From positions 1 to 64,000 of the forward strand of contig JAPWHL010000016.1 in NCBI GenBank assembly GCA_027214255.1: DNA of 64,000 bases, written 5' to 3'. The notes beneath the pieces are model-generated. The model worked only from the letters and a program-made list of their open reading frames with translations, searched no databases and had not been told where the DNA came from. This document shows positions 20,449 through 28,796 of this stretch, piece after piece; position 1 is the first letter of the stretch, and every line of letters begins with the position of its first letter. The position numbers and the translations under genes were made by a program. This stretch comes from Roseovarius aestuarii (GTDB lineage: Bacteria; Pseudomonadota; Alphaproteobacteria; Rhodobacterales; Rhodobacteraceae).

Positions 20449-20945
20449 ACGAATATCTCCTTGAGGCGGCGCTCATAGCGCTCCTTGATGTCGTCGCGCA
20501 CAGCGTCCGGATCAGGGCAATCCAGCGCATGCACCAACAGGCTGTGCCCTTCGTCCGACAAATCTGCCGAGACCGTACCGGGCGTCAGGGTAATCGTCCC
20601 GGCCAGCACGGTAATCGCCTCGGGTTGTTTCAAATCCAGTGGAACAACCACCCATGCCGGGCGCAGACTGGAATTAGGCCGGGTCAGCACGATCCACGCC
20701 ACCTGCACGTTGGCCACCATAATGTCCCACACCACCATGATGGAATACATCGCCATCCGACCCAGCCGGAATCCCCGCGGCGTATCTGGCCACCAGACCG
20801 AGGTGCTCCATGGGATGATAATACCTAAAATTAGGCCGAAGACGACCATGCCGGGCGACACTTCATTTTGCAAAAGGGTCCAGACAACGATCAGGATCAG
20901 AGTCACAAACGGATGCGGCACCAGCCAGTAAAACGCACGTTTCAT
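20445..20945 (-). CDS. mrpE: Mrp-type Na+/H+ antiporter subunit E
   Basis: The 166-residue product starts MKRAFYWLVPHPFVTLILIV at 20945, and a longer frame to 21038 is rejected as it reads into mrpD. MrpE proteins have two or three N-terminal membrane spans and a C-terminal cytoplasmic domain. The motif PGTVSADLSDEGHSLLVHAL in that domain is typical of the family. One base separates it from the mrpD stop. It is needed for assembly or full activity of the antiporter in characterised systems. Confidence 0.93.
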   Translation of the reverse strand: MKRAFYWLVPHPFVTLILIVVWTLLQNEVSPGMVVFGLILGIIIPWSTSVWWPDTPRGFRLGRMAMYSIMVVWDIMVANVQVAWIVLTRPNSSLRPAWVVVPLDLKQPEAITVLAGTITLTPGTVSADLSDEGHSLLVHALDCPDPDAVRDDIKERYERRLKEIFV

Positions 20946-20946
20946 C

Positions 20947-22509
20947 CTAGTGCTCCCCTTCTTGCGGCGTGCTGAGTTTTCCGGGCGTATCCAAAACCTT
21001 CGACAGATACGCATCCGGCGCGAACAATTGCTGGGCAATCGCGCCTGTATAGGCCGTGATTGGCCCTGCCAGAACGGTATGCATCACCAGCAACACCAGC
21101 AACCCACTGACGGCGACATAGGACAAGGCCGACGGTGGTGCCGGGCGTGTTGGTGCCCCCACATCCGACTCTGCGCTGTCTTGCACAACGCCGTTGGCCT
21201 TCCAGAAGACCATGCTGCCGGCACGGGCAAACCCAACCAGTGCAATCAGGCTTGACCCCAGTATCAACGCCCAAGCCCAGACCATCCAGGGGCTCGACCA
21301 TGTTGCATCCAATACCAACAGCTTGCCGACGAACCCCGACAAGGGTGGCAGGCCAACCATGGCGATGGCTGCCACAAAAAACAGGCCCGCCGTTAAAGGC
21401 GCACCCGCCACAGGCGGTTGCGCGGTCAAGGACAGGTCCGCACGGCTATCGCGCACCAGATCAACAATCAAAAACAGCGCCGCCGCAGACAGTGTCGAGT
21501 GCACAATATAGTACAGCGCTGCCGACATACCCGCAGGCGTGAACAGCGAAATGGCGATCATCACCATCCCCATCGAACCGATCACCGCAAAGGCGACAAG
21601 CCGGTCCAGATGCCTTGCCGCCAAGACACCCACCATTCCCACCGCCAGCGAAACCAGAGCCGCCACCGGCAACCACGTTCCGTGCAAACCTGCTGTCGCT
21701 TCTAGCTGAGGCGGAAAGATAAGGGTGTAGACGCGTATGATGGCATAGGCCCCCACTTTGGTCATGATCGCGAACAGGGCCGCCACAGGGGCCGGTGCCT
21801 CGGCATAGCTGGAAGGAAGCCAGAAATGCAGCGGAACAACAGCCGCCTTGATTGCGAACACCAGCAACAACAGCACCGCCGCCACGCGAATACCCACAGT
21901 CTGCCCTACGTCCACCAGCGCCACGCGCTGTGCCAGATCGGCCATGTTCAGCGATCCAGTCTCGGCATAAATGGCGCCCAAAGCAAACAGGAACAAGGTC
22001 GAGCCGATCAGGTTAAACAAAACATACTGCGTGCCCGCGCGCAGGCGCGCATTGCCACCAGCGTGGATCATCAACCCGTAAGAGGCAATCAAAAGCACCT
22101 CGAAGAACACAAACAGGTTGAACAAATCCCCGGTCAGGAATGCGCCCATGATCCCCATCAATTGAAACTGATAAAGCGCATGGAAATGCCGCCCGCGTTC
22201 ATCCCATTTTGACCCGATCGCATAGAGCAAAACGAAAAACGCCAGCACGGCGGTCAGCACGACCATCATGGTCGACAGTCGATCCGCGACCAGAACGATC
22301 CCAAATGGCGCGGCCCAATCGCCCAGCTGGTAAAGTGTGACAGTCCCGTCAGCCGCCTGCACAGCCAATCCCAACGCCAGCGCGACTTGCGCGATAACAG
22401 CCGTCAGCGAAAAGACCCGTTGAATGGTGATATGATAGCGCGCCGCCAGAACGATGAACGGTGCCACCATGGCAGGCAGGACAATCGGCAGAATGATCCA
22501 GTGCATCAT
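20947..22509 (-). CDS. mrpD: Mrp-type Na+/H+ antiporter subunit D
   Basis: The 520-residue, highly hydrophobic protein has about 14 membrane helices and belongs to the same superfamily as the proton-pumping NuoL/M/N subunits of complex I. The proton-channel region shows the conserved Lys in AIKAAVVPLHFWLPSSYAEA, followed by APAPVAALFAIMTKVGAY. The start overlaps the mrpC stop by four bases. Together with MrpA it forms the ion-translocating core. Its C-terminal hydrophilic tail ends LDTPGKLSTPQEGEH. Confidence 0.94.
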   Translation of the reverse strand: MMHWIILPIVLPAMVAPFIVLAARYHITIQRVFSLTAVIAQVALALGLAVQAADGTVTLYQLGDWAAPFGIVLVADRLSTMMVVLTAVLAFFVLLYAIGSKWDERGRHFHALYQFQLMGIMGAFLTGDLFNLFVFFEVLLIASYGLMIHAGGNARLRAGTQYVLFNLIGSTLFLFALGAIYAETGSLNMADLAQRVALVDVGQTVGIRVAAVLLLLVFAIKAAVVPLHFWLPSSYAEAPAPVAALFAIMTKVGAYAIIRVYTLIFPPQLEATAGLHGTWLPVAALVSLAVGMVGVLAARHLDRLVAFAVIGSMGMVMIAISLFTPAGMSAALYYIVHSTLSAAALFLIVDLVRDSRADLSLTAQPPVAGAPLTAGLFFVAAIAMVGLPPLSGFVGKLLVLDATWSSPWMVWAWALILGSSLIALVGFARAGSMVFWKANGVVQDSAESDVGAPTRPAPPSALSYVAVSGLLVLLVMHTVLAGPITAYTGAIAQQLFAPDAYLSKVLDTPGKLSTPQEGEH

Positions 22510-22874
22510 GCCATATCCTCCGCCTGCGAGGATTTGCCAGACGCGTCACCGGGCACAGGATCATCGACACGATCATCCTTGCCGCCCAGATAAGCCCCCA
22601 GTGCGATCATCACCACAACCGCCGTCATACCGAACGAAATCACGATCGCCGTCAAAACCAGCGCCTGAGGCAGCGGATCGGTATATGTCGTTACCCCGTC
22701 AGACAGGATAGGCGGCGCGCCAACCACCAATCGCCCAGATGCGAACAAAAAGATATTGACCGCGTAGGTCAGCAACGAGATGCCCATGATCACCGGAAAG
22801 GTGCGCATTCTCAGCGTCAGATATAGCCCCGAAGCCGTCAACAGACCGATGGCGCTGGCAACCAGAAATTCCAT
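22506..22874 (-). CDS. mrpC: Mrp-type Na+/H+ antiporter subunit C
   Basis: The 122-residue protein begins MEFLVASAIGLLTASGLYL and has three membrane spans homologous to complex I subunit NuoK. The start at 22874 was chosen because the longer frame to 22955 runs into mrpAB and lacks family similarity. It starts one base after the mrpAB stop and overlaps mrpD by four bases. The hydrophilic C-terminal tail contains an Asp-rich stretch. Confidence 0.94.
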   Translation of the reverse strand: MEFLVASAIGLLTASGLYLTLRMRTFPVIMGISLLTYAVNIFLFASGRLVVGAPPILSDGVTTYTDPLPQALVLTAIVISFGMTAVVVMIALGAYLGGKDDRVDDPVPGDASGKSSQAEDMA

Positions 22875-22875
22875 G

Positions 22876-25761
22876 TCAGACGCCCTCCTTTGCCGTATTC
22901 CGGGTCGGCTCGTCACCCTCGGGTTCGTCGCGTGACGGGTCGATGTCCATCGCATGTTCGCTATCGCGGCGATCCACGGTGCGCGCCAGACGCGAGAAGC
23001 TCTCCAATGTCAGCATCACCGCGCCGACAACCGCCAGAAACACACCCAAATCAAACAGCGCCGCCGTAGCCAGTTCGAATTTCTCGAACGGCGGAATGCG
23101 CACATACATGAAATCAGAGGTCAGGAACGGCTTGGTGACAAACCACGACCCGATCCCGGTTAGCCCCGCGATCAGCACGCCCGCGCCGATCACCCCGTGG
23201 TAAGGATAACGCAACCGCGCCGAGGCCCATGAGAACCCGCTGGCCATGTATTGCATCACCATGCCGATGGACGCGATCAAGCCCGCGATAAACCCGCCGC
23301 CCGGTTCGTTATGTCCGCGCAAAAAGATGTAAACAGCGGCGATCATCACCACAGGCATGATGACGCGCGTCAGGACCACCATCATCATCGGGTGCATGTC
23401 GCCAGCACGCGGTTGATCCGGTTGCCGATTCAGAAGGCGCGCCCGCACAGGCCCGTCCAGCAAGGTCTCGGTCAGCGCATAGATCAACAGCGCGGCAATC
23501 CCCAGAACGATTATTTCTCCGAACGTGTCAAAACCCCGGAAATCCACCAAGATCACATTGACCACATTGGTCCCCCCACCGCCCTTATAGGCATTGGCCA
23601 GATGAAACTCGGAAATCGGGGTGGTGACTGCATCGCGCATCAGGAAATGCCAGCTCAGCGCCATTGTCGCTAGACCACCCGCGATGGCAATGCCCGCATC
23701 GCGGATTCGGCGCAAAACCGTGCTTTCGATAGGTGTCTGGTTTGGCAGGAAATTCAGGGCCAGCAACAGCAAGATGATTGTCACCACCTCGACCGTGAAC
23801 TGTGTCATGGCCAGGTCAGGCGCACTGAAATACACGAACCCGACCGACACCATTAGCCCGACAATACCGATCAGGATCAGCGCCAACAGGCGGTTGCGGT
23901 GCAACAAAACCAAGGCACAGCCCGCGGCCATCAGCATGGCCCAACCCGCAATTGCCACCCAATTGGCCGATTGCATCATCCGCGTCGGCGCGTCCATTGT
24001 CCCGGTGACCCACGCAAAATATCCAGCCACAAGGATAGCCACCACGCCAATCGCCGCGTAACGCGAGAATGCCCCGTTATGCAGGCGCAAGATAACTGCC
24101 TGTGAGGCCGCGACCGAAAACGCGATGATGCGCTCGAATATATCCTTCGCCTCGGGGCGCGGGGCCGCGTCCCACAGCCTCAGCAACGGACGATAGGCCA
24201 GCAAGATCAAAAGCCCCCCCACGACGGCGACGACAGACATATAAAGCGCAGGCGTCAGCCCGTGCCATATCTTGACATGCGCGGTGGGAAGGGTGGCGGT
24301 GTCGCCCAGAACCGACGCCGTGACCAACTTGACAAACGGTTCGGCCAGAAACGGAGCGATACCGATCACCACGACCAGAACCGTCAAGAACGCGGGCGGT
24401 CCCCACAGGCCGAAGCCCGGATCATGTGGCTTGGCCGGATAGCTGTCACGCACCGGGCCCAAAAACGTGTGCCCAATCAGGCGAAAGCAGTACCCCGCCG
24501 AAAACAACGCCCCGACCGTCGCCAATGCAGGCACCAACCAAACGGTGTCAAACAAGACCGTGCGATACGCCTCGTCCAGCATCATTTCCTTGCTCAGAAA
24601 ACCGTTCAACAGCGGAATACCCGCCATCGACAACGCAGCGATTGAGGCAATCACAAAGGTGACAGGCATCAATCGGCGCAACCCGCCAAGAACGCGAATG
24701 TCGCGGGTGCCCGTCTCATGGTCGATAATTCCTGCAGACATAAACAATGCCGCTTTGAAGGTCGCATGGTTCAGGATGTGAAAAACCGCCGCCATTGCAC
24801 CAAATGCTGTACCGGTCCCCAGCAACATGGTGATCAACCCCAGATGGCTGACAGTGGAAAACGCAAGCAACGCCTTCAGGTCATGCTTGAATAGTGCGAT
24901 CACCGCGCCCAGAACCATGGTGATCAACCCTGCGCCAGTCACAATCACAAACCATTCTGGCGTGCCCGACAAAACCGGCCACATCCGTGCCATCAGAAAA
25001 ATCCCCGCCTTCACCATTGTGGCCGAATGCAGATACGCACTTACCGGCGTGGGCGCGGCCATGGCGTGCGGCAGCCAGAAATGAAACGGAAACTGCGCCG
25101 ATTTTGCGAAACAGCCCAGCAAGATCAAAATCAACGCGGGCAGGTAAAGCGGCGAGGCCTGAATAACCGCCCGATTCTGCAAGATCACGCTCAGATCGTA
25201 ACTCCCGACGATATTGCCCAAAATGAGCATCCCACCGATCATGGCCAGACCGCCCATGCCGGTCACGGTCAGAGCCATACGTGCGCCTTGACGTCCCTCG
25301 GGCAGATGCTTCCAATAACCGATCAACAAAAAGGACGACAGCGATGTCAGCTCCCAGAAAACAAGCAAAAGCAGTATGTTATCTGACAGAACAATTCCAA
25401 CCATCGCGCCTTGGAACAACAGAAGATAGGTAAAAAATTCACCCATATTGTCCTCACGCGCCAGATAGTGACGCGCATAAGTGATGATCAACAGGCCAAT
25501 CCCCAGAATCAGGCAAGCAAAGAAAAATCCCAGCCCGTCCAGCATCAAGGTAAAGTTCAGTCCTACCACCGGAATCCAATCAAACCGAGCGGTCACAAGA
25601 TCGCCGGCGAGAACAGCAGGCAGATTGGTCAACAACCCGATGAATGCGGCCAATGTCACCGTGAACGTGAGCCCCGCACAGGCCTGTCGCCCGGCAGAAT
25701 TCATCAATCCAGGAAGCAGAGCCCCCAAAAAGGGCAGAGCAACGACTAGGAAAAGGGACAC
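22876..25761 (-). CDS. mrpAB: Fused Mrp-type antiporter subunit A/B (GTG start)
   Basis: The 961-residue protein fuses MrpA and MrpB. Residues 1-~500 are the NuoL-like antiporter domain with the motif FPFHFWLPHAMAAPTPVSAY. The next ~250 residues are the MrpA C-terminal helices (NuoJ-like). The last ~150, beginning near MHPMMMVVLTRVIMP, are the MrpB domain with GHNEPGGGFIAGL. The start is GTG at 25761, where AGGAGG lies 5 bases upstream; an ATG 66 bases earlier has no such site. It is the first gene of the operon. A+B fusion is usual in alphaproteobacterial Pha/Mrp systems. Confidence 0.94.
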   Translation of the reverse strand: MSLFLVVALPFLGALLPGLMNSAGRQACAGLTFTVTLAAFIGLLTNLPAVLAGDLVTARFDWIPVVGLNFTLMLDGLGFFFACLILGIGLLIITYARHYLAREDNMGEFFTYLLLFQGAMVGIVLSDNILLLLVFWELTSLSSFLLIGYWKHLPEGRQGARMALTVTGMGGLAMIGGMLILGNIVGSYDLSVILQNRAVIQASPLYLPALILILLGCFAKSAQFPFHFWLPHAMAAPTPVSAYLHSATMVKAGIFLMARMWPVLSGTPEWFVIVTGAGLITMVLGAVIALFKHDLKALLAFSTVSHLGLITMLLGTGTAFGAMAAVFHILNHATFKAALFMSAGIIDHETGTRDIRVLGGLRRLMPVTFVIASIAALSMAGIPLLNGFLSKEMMLDEAYRTVLFDTVWLVPALATVGALFSAGYCFRLIGHTFLGPVRDSYPAKPHDPGFGLWGPPAFLTVLVVVIGIAPFLAEPFVKLVTASVLGDTATLPTAHVKIWHGLTPALYMSVVAVVGGLLILLAYRPLLRLWDAAPRPEAKDIFERIIAFSVAASQAVILRLHNGAFSRYAAIGVVAILVAGYFAWVTGTMDAPTRMMQSANWVAIAGWAMLMAAGCALVLLHRNRLLALILIGIVGLMVSVGFVYFSAPDLAMTQFTVEVVTIILLLLALNFLPNQTPIESTVLRRIRDAGIAIAGGLATMALSWHFLMRDAVTTPISEFHLANAYKGGGGTNVVNVILVDFRGFDTFGEIIVLGIAALLIYALTETLLDGPVRARLLNRQPDQPRAGDMHPMMMVVLTRVIMPVVMIAAVYIFLRGHNEPGGGFIAGLIASIGMVMQYMASGFSWASARLRYPYHGVIGAGVLIAGLTGIGSWFVTKPFLTSDFMYVRIPPFEKFELATAALFDLGVFLAVVGAVMLTLESFSRLARTVDRRDSEHAMDIDPSRDEPEGDEPTRNTAKEGV

Positions 25762-26013
25762 GCGACCTCCTGATCTGGTTTCGCCTAATGGTGCGCGCCA
25801 ATATGTATGGATTTGCCCTGATCGCAAGGCTTACGGGGAATTTTCATGGGCCAAACCCGCGCCATCACGTCAAAGGCGACAGAAAACCGCAGGCATACCT
25901 CGTCACAGGCATTGCCGCAGAAGCGCCATCTGCCTTCCCCTCAGGTGCAGCTAATTCTACCGGGATGCGCACAATTCACGCCACGGCACATCGTCCGGAC
26001 GGCAGCGCAGGGC

Positions 26014-26973
26014 TCACGCCCATGTTTTAGGCAGAATGCACAGCATTTCATACAAAAGATTTGAGCCGATCAACGCGGTTGCACCGCTAGTATCATATTG
26101 CGGAGACACCTCGACCAAATCACACCCGACAACGTTCAACCCCTTACAACCGCGTACGATTTCCAGCGCTTGAATGGTCGTTAACCCGCCCATCTCTACG
26201 GTGCCCGTACCGGGCGCAAAGGCCGGGTCCAGACTGTCTATATCATAGGTCAGATACACCGGAGCCGAGCCAATCTGCGCACGAATATCATTCATCAACG
26301 GTGTCAGGGACTTGTGCCAACACTCTTCGGCAGGGACGACAGTAAAACCTTGCTGGCGCCCCCAATCGAAATCATCGGGCGTATAGCCCGTGCCACGCAA
26401 GCCAATTTGGAACACTTTGTCGTTGATCAGCAACCCATCCTCGACGGCGCGACGGAATGGCGTGCCATGGGCAATCGCCTCGCCGAACATATGTTCGTTG
26501 GTGTCAGCATGCGCATCGATATGGATCAATGCGACGGGGCCGTGTTTCGCCGCAATTGCGCGCAACACCGGATAGGTCAGTGTGTGATCGCCCCCCAACG
26601 TCAAAGGCACGCAGTCATGGCTGAGGATTGCGTTGTAGGCATCCGTAATGATGTCCACGGTTTTCTTCAGATCAAACGTATTGATGGGCACATCGCCAAT
26701 ATCGGCCACCTGCATTTTTGCAAATGGGCCTGCCCCGGTCGCCATATTGTACGGGCGCAACATACAGCTTTCGGCGCGAATGGCACGCGGACCATGGCGT
26801 GTTCCGGTGCGGTTTGACGTACCGATATCCATGGGGATACCGACAAAGCACGCATCCAACCCATCAGCCGTAGCCTGAGCAGGCAGGCGCATCATCGTGG
26901 TCGCTCCCCCGAATCGCGGCATGTCATTGCCGCCCAGAGGCTGATTGAAATGTGGTTTGCCACCCTGTGCCAT
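26014..26973 (-). CDS. speB: Agmatinase-family ureohydrolase
   Basis: The 319-residue protein belongs to the arginase/agmatinase family of Mn2+ enzymes. Its metal ligands are visible: His130 in GGDHT; Asp153, His155 and Asp157 in HIDAHADT; Asp244 and Asp246 in YDIDSLDP. Agmatinase splits agmatine to putrescine and urea. Related enzymes act on guanidinobutyrate, guanidinopropionate or guanidine, and the sequence alone does not decide between them, so the symbol is provisional. It is 252 bp downstream of the mrp operon start on the same strand and appears to be a single-gene unit. Confidence 0.85.
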   Translation of the reverse strand: MAQGGKPHFNQPLGGNDMPRFGGATTMMRLPAQATADGLDACFVGIPMDIGTSNRTGTRHGPRAIRAESCMLRPYNMATGAGPFAKMQVADIGDVPINTFDLKKTVDIITDAYNAILSHDCVPLTLGGDHTLTYPVLRAIAAKHGPVALIHIDAHADTNEHMFGEAIAHGTPFRRAVEDGLLINDKVFQIGLRGTGYTPDDFDWGRQQGFTVVPAEECWHKSLTPLMNDIRAQIGSAPVYLTYDIDSLDPAFAPGTGTVEMGGLTTIQALEIVRGCKGLNVVGCDLVEVSPQYDTSGATALIGSNLLYEMLCILPKTWA

Positions 26974-27099
26974 TTGCGTGCCGTCCTTGATCCTTGGGGC
27001 TTCTGTTTGGGTTGCCGTCAGAAATGAGACGCAAGCTTCGCAAGGAAGCAGTGTAAAAGCAAGCGCTGCCCCACGCCTTCACTAAACAGACGCGCCGTT

Positions 27100-28146
27100 T
27101 CAGGAGCGCCCCTCTGGCCCCCCATCCTGACGCAATGCAGGCGTATAGCGAACATGGCGCCCCCGCCCTGCGCGTTTGGCCGCATAAAGGGCAATATCCG
27201 CGTCCTCCATCATTTGGGAGCGGGAAGGTTGGGCATAGTCACAACTTAACGCTGATCCAGCGCTGCCCGAAATGCGGCACATCTGCCCCGCAAATGGTAT
27301 CGGCCGTTCCAAACGTTCAATCATACGGCTTGCGATATCATGCACACGATGCGCATCCGTCAGCCGAGGCAGGACCAAGACAAATTCGTCACCTCCGACA
27401 CGGGCCACAATGTCGTCGGCCCGCGTTTCTTCAACCAGAATGCGTGCGACGTCATTTAGCACATGATCACCCGCAGCATGCCCCATCGTGTCGTTAACCG
27501 CTTTAAAGAAATCCAGATCCAATTGAATCAACGCAAAATCATGCTCGCCTTCCAGCAAACGCCCCAAAACATAATCCAACGCGCGGCGGTTCTTGAGCCC
27601 TGTCAATGTGTCCGTGTAAGCCTTTTCCTCGGCCGCGATCATCGCCCCCTGCAAACGCAGGTTCAACGTGCGCGATGCATCCATCGCTGCGGTTTTCGCC
27701 TCAACCAGATAGAGCAATTCGATAGTCAGGTCAGTGGCTGCAAAATCGCTACTCGTCAGCGCAAAATCGCGCACAGCATCCACAACCGATATGCCAAAGC
27801 TGAGGTTGATCATCGCCCCCCCCGCTGGCCCCAAAGTGCCGCCCGGCGGAAACGCCACAAGAACCCCAATCAGGTCAGTCCGCTGAGGGCCACGCAATTG
27901 CAGATGAAGCTTGGTTCCTGCCCGCGCCAGCATCAAGGCCATCGTCCCGTCAATATGTGGACGCTTTACTTCAAACAACTCGTTGAACCGCGCGCCGATG
28001 GGCGATGCATCCTTTAGCAGCTTGCGCAGCGTTGGCCCCGCATGCACAATATGTCCGCTGGCATCCAGCACAACATGCATTGGGCACAGAACATCCATCA
28101 TGGCGTACACGTTCGGGTCTGGTGTGTGATCCGTACCTGACACCAT
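27100..28146 (-). CDS. Diguanylate cyclase with N-terminal HNOBA domain
   Basis: The 348-residue cytoplasmic protein has three parts. Residues ~12-140 match the HNOBA (H-NOX-associated) domain with the PMHVVLDASGHIVHAG and FNELFEVKRP motifs. A helical linker follows (~138-175). The GGDEF domain comes last, with DTLTGLKNRR (179-188) and the intact active-site loop GGDEF at 251-255. An RADD inhibitory site (242-245) suggests product feedback. It should make c-di-GMP from two GTP. It begins directly after the H-NOX-like gene, so the two are coupled and presumably partners: the H-NOX-like protein would act on HNOBA to tune cyclase activity. Confidence 0.9.
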   Translation of the reverse strand: MVSGTDHTPDPNVYAMMDVLCPMHVVLDASGHIVHAGPTLRKLLKDASPIGARFNELFEVKRPHIDGTMALMLARAGTKLHLQLRGPQRTDLIGVLVAFPPGGTLGPAGGAMINLSFGISVVDAVRDFALTSSDFAATDLTIELLYLVEAKTAAMDASRTLNLRLQGAMIAAEEKAYTDTLTGLKNRRALDYVLGRLLEGEHDFALIQLDLDFFKAVNDTMGHAAGDHVLNDVARILVEETRADDIVARVGGDEFVLVLPRLTDAHRVHDIASRMIERLERPIPFAGQMCRISGSAGSALSCDYAQPSRSQMMEDADIALYAAKRAGRGRHVRYTPALRQDGGPEGRS

Positions 28147-28734
28147 TTATTCAGCCCTCGCGCCCAGATCAAAACTGCGTCCAGTTGCGTGTTCAGTGTT
28201 CAACACCCGGATCTCGATCGCTTCACAGCCGCCGCCACCCCCCTTGTGATCAAGTATAATCAGCGCGCCATAATCATCCGCCAATGCCCGGAGCAGGCCA
28301 ACAATTACATGTCCAAATCCTGCACGCGACCACTGACAGGTCAGGCTAAAGAAACCGCCCCCATGTTCACACAATTCCAGCACCGGCAGGTCCAGATCCG
28401 ACACGGCCAGCCGCGCCCGGGCCGGTAAATCATCAAGAGAATGCAAAAATTCGGTGAATGTCCGCCCCCCAAAGCGCAAAAGGCGGCGCAGCGCCTCAAC
28501 CTTGGGGTGAGACACCAGATAGGTGCCGATATCCTCAAGGACTTCGGCCTCAGGTCGCCCAAGCACCTGCGCGATTGCGTCCAGAACCTGGGTCGTCACC
28601 TCAGCCTCATACGTCAGCATCGCTTCAAACTCATTAAAACTCAAATCGGCACGTCGAACCACCTGCCCCCATGTGTCGCGCCCGTAGGTATCGCGCACAA
28701 ATCGTTCAATCGCCCGGTTGATCAACCCATGCAT
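28147..28734 (-). CDS. H-NOX-like (HNOB) domain protein lacking the haem-ligating residues
   Basis: The 195-residue protein covers a complete H-NOX fold, starting MHGLINRAIERFVRDTYG, like sensor proteins that bind NO or O2 through haem. Aligned by eye to soluble guanylate cyclase beta-1, EFLHSLDDLP (95-104) matches the helix that ends in the proximal haem ligand His105; this protein has Pro104 there. The haem-propionate motif Y-x-S-x-R becomes Cys133-x-Trp135-x-Arg137, within a segment (GFGHVIVGLL) that otherwise aligns well. It therefore either binds no haem, binds it through another residue (His98 is a candidate), or senses something else. It is the partner of the HNOBA-GGDEF gene next to it. 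Confidence 0.85.
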   Translation of the reverse strand: MHGLINRAIERFVRDTYGRDTWGQVVRRADLSFNEFEAMLTYEAEVTTQVLDAIAQVLGRPEAEVLEDIGTYLVSHPKVEALRRLLRFGGRTFTEFLHSLDDLPARARLAVSDLDLPVLELCEHGGGFFSLTCQWSRAGFGHVIVGLLRALADDYGALIILDHKGGGGGCEAIEIRVLNTEHATGRSFDLGARAE

Positions 28735-28796
28735 ACCATCGCCGTCCTTTCGGATCTCAGCTTTGCACATCGGATCTTAATTTTTCACCAACATCC

